From Rebecca billardiae RCC1528 (taxonomy: Eukaryota; Haptophyta): a stretch of DNA of 64,000 bases. The stretch covers positions 868,001 to 932,000 of the forward strand of contig OZ251223.1 of NCBI GenBank assembly GCA_965240325.2, written 5' to 3'. Shown piece by piece: positions 60,082-64,000 of this stretch (the stretch's first letter is position 1; each line of letters opens with the position of its first letter). Made by a program: the position numbers and the translations under genes. The notes under the pieces are model-generated. The model searched no databases, was not told the DNA's origin, and worked only from the letters and a program-made list of their open reading frames with translations.

Positions 60082-60234
60082 GGCCAGCGCCTGCTGCGAG
60101 CTCGTCCCGCTGCGTTGCATGTTTATCCAGAAGCTGTTGGCCAGGGGCCAGTACCTAGAGGCGATTCCGGCCATCAGGGCCAAAGCTGCCAGGCTCAGGC
60201 TCCACCGCCACGGGCACCGTTGGTCGGGGACCGC
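60082..60234. other. 3' flank of RTX gene
   Basis: This 153-bp flank holds no recognised feature. Confidence 0.4.
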
Positions 60235-60432
60235 GGGGTCAGAGCTCCGATCGTTAACTGTAAACTACACTCCCGAGCGGGCCGAGCCCGAGTGACACAA
60301 TCTCCCGAAATCTCAAAATATGAAATATCTCCTCAGTTCATAACTGTTTGAGTCCGTTTAAGTTCGTTTAGGCTTAATTCCAGGGTGTAGAATCCACCTG
60401 TGCCAATTTCAGACTGTCAAAATGTGATCTAG
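60235..60432 (+). repeat. Complex inverted repeat, segment A
   Basis: Segment A starts ggggtcagagctccgatcgt, includes cacaatctcccgaaatctc and ccagggtgtagaatccacct, and ends tgatctag. Its reverse complement, with substitutions, is at 60713-60884. Confidence 0.85.
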
Positions 60433-60712
60433 CAGTAGAGGGGTCAGAGCCCTGTGGGGCACTGGGGGGTGCGTGGCCCAAAATCCAATCACTTCCTGTC
60501 GTCTTGAGATGAGGCTCTCAAACTTCGGGATGTCAATATTCGCCTGAACGAAATGAGCTGGGGTCACGCTGACAAGTTTTGCGAAAACAAGTCACATATA
60601 TATACTGGAGATATACGACCTCAATCTCGACGCGATCTCGGCAACATTAGTAGGGGAGATACACTCGATCTCCAAGGTGATCTCGCTATTTGCACCATCG
60701 GAATCGCACCGT
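60433..60712 (+). repeat. Complex inverted repeat, segment B
   Basis: Segment B starts cagtagaggggtcagagccc, includes tgagatgaggctctcaaact, gtcacgctgacaagttttgc and gagatatacgacctcaatct, and ends gaatcgcacc. Its reverse complement is at about 60887-61216. Confidence 0.88.
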
Positions 60713-60884
60713 CTAGATCAAATTTTGGCAGTCTGAAATTGGCACAGGCGGATTCTACACCCTGGAATTAAGCCTTAACGCCTACAAACTAGTTCGTCCA
60801 AGTAAATACCCGTGTGATAGTTCATGCTAAGAGATTTCGGGAGATTGTGGCACCCGAGAGTGTAACGGTCGGAGCTCTGACCCC
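60713..60884 (-). repeat. Complex inverted repeat, segment A'
   Basis: Reverse complement of segment A with about 10-20% difference, by eye. It begins ctagatcaaattttggcagt and ends gagctctgacccc. Confidence 0.85.
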
Positions 60885-60886
60885 AC

Positions 60887-61216
60887 GAATCTAGCAGGTG
60901 CGATTCTGGTGCAAATAGCGAAATCACCTTGGAGATCGTGCATCTCCCCTACTAAGTCGGGCTACTAATGTTGCAGAGATCGCGTCGAGATTGAGGTCGT
61001 ATATCTCCAGTATGTGACATTTGATTTTTCGCAAAACTTGTCAGCGTGACCCCAGGTCATTTCAGGCGAATATTGACATCCCAAAGTTTGAGAGCCTCAT
61101 CTCAACGGACTCAAGACGACAGAAAGTTGGATTTTGGGCCACACACGCCACAGTGGGGCTCTGACCAAAGGACCATCAAGGTATTTGATGGTCCTTTGCC
61201 CTGACCCCTCTACTGT
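60887..61216 (-). repeat. Complex inverted repeat, segment B' with hairpin insertion
   Basis: Reverse complement of segment B. Near its right end it has an extra palindrome, aaaggaccatcaa-ggtat-ttgatggtccttt (61166-61196), that segment B lacks, flanked by ctgacc on both sides, as if a small hairpin element had inserted and duplicated its target. Confidence 0.88.
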
Positions 61217-62325
61217 AGGCCACTTGGTCGCGCGCGCACGCGCGGCGTTCATCCTGATCCGCGTTGCCAATGCGCAACGGTCGCGCGCATGGTCTTGCCA
61301 AGCTCGATCGGCTATGACATCAGCATGATCTGCATCGTCGATTCGTCGTCTATGATGCAGCATTGTGTGCGTCTCTTATTCTTAGTAAACTGTACAGGGG
61401 TCTCAACAATTAGCTGTATCTCTGTTTGTGCCACTGGACCGAGGCATGCGAGCACTTGATTGCCTTGTTAGATGTGGTCTAGCACAGCCCACTCCCTGGC
61501 CATTCTGACGAGTGGGTGGCTGCTTGGCCAGCTCTCCATGCTGGGCTGTGGTGCCATCCAGAGTGCGCATGTGCAGCAGCCCAGGTGGGTGCAGCGAGGG
61601 ATGAGGCAGGCAGCAGTGGGTGGTCAGCTTGAAAATCCATGCAGGCCAGCCACCAGCAGCTAGGCTGCAGAGCTCTTGGCTGCACCAGCCCCACTCCAGC
61701 CCCCTCAAGTCGGGTGGCTGGCCACCCTCGGAGTGTGTCAGCGGGTGCTGCTGCTGGCCTCCCACCGCAGGGGAGCTGACCCGACAGGTCCTTGCGCAGG
61801 TGGGGGCGCGGGATTCAAGGGCCGACTGTGCCACAGCAGCTGCATCCCATGAGCTGGCCCCCCCATGTGGCATGCAGCCCTCCCTAGGGGGTACCAGATC
61901 CACTGCCAAGCACAATTTAGGCCTGAGTCTGCGTGGGCACACGGCCCGCGACCAGTGACGACAAGCCTCCGGCAGGATCTGGTCAGCTGCGACAGGCTGT
62001 ATAACGGCTGTAGTACGCCTCGCGGCAGCCGTGCCCGTGTGACCTGCTGGTGTGCCCCGAACTCCAGCCCACGCGGCCACGCGCGCTGGCGGCTGGGGCT
62101 GACGCGCTGGGTCGAAACCGTCGTGCACGGGCCGTGGGGGCCGCCTGGATCAGCCCAGGGGGGGGCAGGGTGAGCAGTGGCGTACAGACTACAGCTCAAC
62201 GGTCAGAATGTGAGGACTAATTGTTGAGACCTGTGTAGTTATCTCATGCATGACTACGGCCGGTTCGCGCCCTACGCGGCACTCCTGGTGCTCCGTGCTG
62301 TGGGCGATGGCGCCATCGGCGATGC
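61217..62325. other. Intergenic, R1 tail copy, no gene seen
   Basis: A partial R1 (ttgtgtgcgtctcttattct followed by tagtaaactgta) lies at 61362-61394. From 61440 to 62170 the composition changes (many cagcccaggtgggtgc-like words, lower CpG than the genes) and open frames on both strands have no recognisable domain. This block could be a foreign or mobile insertion. Confidence 0.45.
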
Positions 62326-62745
62326 TCACCCAGCGACGTAGTACGAGTACTCCTCGATATGGATGCGCTCGGGCGTGATCGTGATCGTCCCCTTGGCGGA
62401 CGCCTCCGCGTCAATGTCCTTGTGGCTGTATTCAGAGCTCTTCTCCACGTACCATGTGTTCTCGCCCTTCTTCCCTGCGTGCGCGCTGTTGGTGCTCCAG
62501 CGCGGACCGCCGGTGAACTCCGACTCGAACAGAGCCGTGATGATGTCCTTAGCGAGCTGCTCTGCAGACAGATTCCCCGCCAGGTACAGAGCGACCTTCT
62601 CGCGCATGCCCGGAAGGCCGAGCAGATCAAACTCCTCGACGTTCTTGGGCGAGCTCTTGTCGTACTTGGAGGTGCGCGTGGTGAGCGGCATCGGTGGCGA
62701 TGCAGCCGCATTGGCTGGTGCGTCGCCCATGCTGCTGCCGCGCAC
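62326..62745 (-). CDS. Hypothetical small soluble protein
   Basis: The frame encodes 139 residues; the ATG at 62730 (MGDAPANAAASPPMPL) is a likely start. The body is protein-like and not Arg/Ala-biased: KYDKSSPKNVEEFDLLGLPG, MREKVALYLAGNLSAEQLAK, DIITALFESEFTGGPRW, NTWYVEKSSEYSHKDIDAEA and ITITPERIHIEEYSYYVAG at the stop. Mixed alpha/beta character with no membrane segment or signal. I recognise no family. Its upstream region (62819-63228) is duplicated in inverted orientation at 63518-63913, so it may have a neighbouring or truncated partner beyond the window. Confidence 0.6.
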   Translation of the reverse strand: MRGSSMGDAPANAAASPPMPLTTRTSKYDKSSPKNVEEFDLLGLPGMREKVALYLAGNLSAEQLAKDIITALFESEFTGGPRWSTNSAHAGKKGENTWYVEKSSEYSHKDIDAEASAKGTITITPERIHIEEYSYYVAG

Positions 62746-62818
62746 AGCCTAGCCCCGCAGGTCCAGCGACTCCAGCCCCGGCCGCGGACGCTGGCGGCCG
62801 ACCGACCGACCAGGCGAC

Positions 62819-63228
62819 CAAGGGTGGTCAGGGTCGCCGACTCCAGTGGGCAGTGGCGTCCGGCGCCGGCCGCCGGAGCTTCACCTCCGATTTTTTGCAG
62901 CGGCGCGGCGCGCGGGGCCGCCGCCGCTGTGGCGGGCCGCTCGGGGCGTGCACGGCGTGGGCTCGTGCGGCCGCTGCCGCGCACGCCGAGCGATCCGGCG
63001 CGGGCTCGCGGCTTGTCGATGGCCTCGCGCGCCGCAGCGCGACGCGCGCCTTGCCTAGCTTCGCCTGTCTCGCGCCTTGGCCGCCGTGCACGCGTGCGCC
63101 GCCAAACCGCAAGCTCGGCATAGCTCTCAGCCGAGCGTGCACGTGCCTTGCGCGACGCGACGCGGGCATTGCCGGCGGGTGATGTAGCCGTAGTGCGAGC
63201 GCGCGTCGTGAAGCCTCGGCGCGGATCG
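62819..63228 (+). repeat. About 400-bp inverted repeat, left arm
   Basis: The arm is almost perfectly complementary to 63518-63913. The left arm has 14 extra bases, in two 7-base steps around 62840-62875 (ggcgccggccgccgg and cagtgggcagtgg). Confidence 0.95.
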
Positions 63229-63517
63229 TGAGTGTCTTCAACGTCTCGGTCAGCTGTCGACAACAGCTGACGGCACCAACCACCAATGATGGACACCACG
63301 GTCCTCCGTTGAACGACTCTCAGGGCTATCGCGACGCTGCAACTCGTGAAGACTAGTCGGGCGTTGTTGTCAAGAAGACACACGCCACTATGTCATGCGT
63401 GCGGGCCTTGCGTGACGATGCGACATGGCGATCGCCCCGGCAAGAGAGTCAGTCGTCAAGCTTTCTGCTCAACGCACAGACGGTCCACGCGCGTACGCGG
63501 CATCGTCTCATTGCTCT
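63229..63517. other. Loop between inverted-repeat arms
   Basis: The 289-bp spacer has near-balanced composition and no gene-like open frame. It contains gtcgacaacagctgacgg. Confidence 0.5.
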
Positions 63518-63913
63518 CGATCCGCGCCGAGGCTTCACGACGCGCGCTCGCACTACGGCTACATCACCCGCCGGCAATGCCCGCGTCGCGTCGCGCAAGG
63601 CACGTGCACGCTCGGCTGAGAGCTATGCCGAGCTTGCGGTTTGGCGGCGCACGCGTGCACGGCGGCCAAGGCGCGAGACAGGCGAAGCTAGGCAAGGCGC
63701 GCGTCGCGCTGCGGCGCGCGAGGCCATCGACAAGCCGCGAGCCCGCGCCGGATCGCTCGGCGTGCGCGGCAGCGGCCGCACGAGCCCACGCCGTGCACGC
63801 CCCGAGCGGCCCGCCACAGCGGCGGCGGCCCCGCGCGCCGCGCCGCTGCAAAAAATCGGAGGTGAAGCTCCGGCGCCGGACGCCACTGGAGTCGGCGACC
63901 CTGACCACCCTTG
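63518..63913 (-). repeat. About 400-bp inverted repeat, right arm
   Basis: Inverted copy of 62819-63228. The same Arg/Ala-rich open frame (with SAESYAELAVWRRTRARR) is present on the minus strand in the left arm and the plus strand here; it is open mainly because of base composition. Confidence 0.95.
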
Positions 63914-64000
63914 CTGACGCGAGGCGACCACGTCAAGTCGTCCACCGACCAGGGTGGGCATTCGGCACAACGATGGCGTCCGCGGCCACCCAGACGGTCG

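Noticed and set aside
61403-62128. 241-residue minus-strand open frame
   Set aside because: No domain, no plausible N-terminus and overlapping frames on the other strand; probably a by-product of composition.

Overview
This is a GC-rich nuclear contig from a eukaryote. Twelve of the genes I can model from protein continuity carry GT-AG introns or are single-exon nuclear genes: histone H2B, cytosolic ribosomal protein L8, EMC4, TIM9, VPS26C, HSF and a CDK-type kinase are all eukaryotic. Two proteins have N-terminal leaders that look like signal-plus-transit peptides for a secondary plastid, and a dynein-arm-docking-like coiled-coil protein points to a flagellated cell. The best fit is a microalga with a secondary plastid, most likely a haptophyte, though a pelagophyte or other chromist is not excluded by sequence alone.

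Layout. 1-2.2 kb: a 161-bp direct repeat, then fragments of a non-LTR retroelement embedded in a TA microsatellite. 2.3-4.1 kb: VPS26C and histone H2B, divergent. 4.4-6.7 kb: a 2.27-kb pogo/Tigger-like DNA transposon with TA target duplication and a broken transposase. 7.1-12.2 kb: organellar ClpB and a membrane metzincin protease, divergent. 12.2-14.7 kb: repeats. 14.7-17.2 kb: a triple C2HC zinc-finger protein and a flavin monooxygenase, divergent. 17.2-19.1 kb: retroelement debris. 19.1-25.2 kb: RPL8 and a plastid PDZ protein (divergent), then a large dynein-docking-like protein. 26.2-30.0 kb: an EamA transporter and a GH16 glucanase, divergent. 30-34.1 kb: gene-poor, with a 240-bp tandem repeat. 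34.1-38.5 kb: EMC4 and an amino-acid transporter (divergent, 99 bp apart), then a heat shock factor. 38.5-47.2 kb: a transposon-rich zone with MITEs, hairpins and an inverted 178-bp repeat, interrupted by a sulfotransferase, TIM9 and a CDK7/CDK20-like kinase. 47.7-56.5 kb: a coiled-coil protein divergent from a methyltransferase-GT25 fusion, then a very long NPH3-like BTB/coiled-coil protein. 58.5-60.1 kb: a secreted RTX-type calcium-binding protein with a Pro-Thr stalk. 60.2-64 kb: two complex inverted-repeat structures and one unidentified small gene.

Two genome-wide habits are visible here. Seven gene pairs are head-to-head with 99 to 513 bp between start codons, which suggests shared bidirectional promoters. 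Of 17 introns reconstructed from reading-frame and homology continuity, 12 begin GTGCG and most end GCAG or GCGCAG with no pyrimidine tract. The genes do not form one pathway; they are a mixture of housekeeping (translation, chromatin, protein folding, ER and mitochondrial import, trafficking), carbohydrate/cell-surface functions (GH16, GT25 fusion, sulfotransferase, RTX protein, metzincin) and transport. All exon coordinates are inferred by eye and no search was run.
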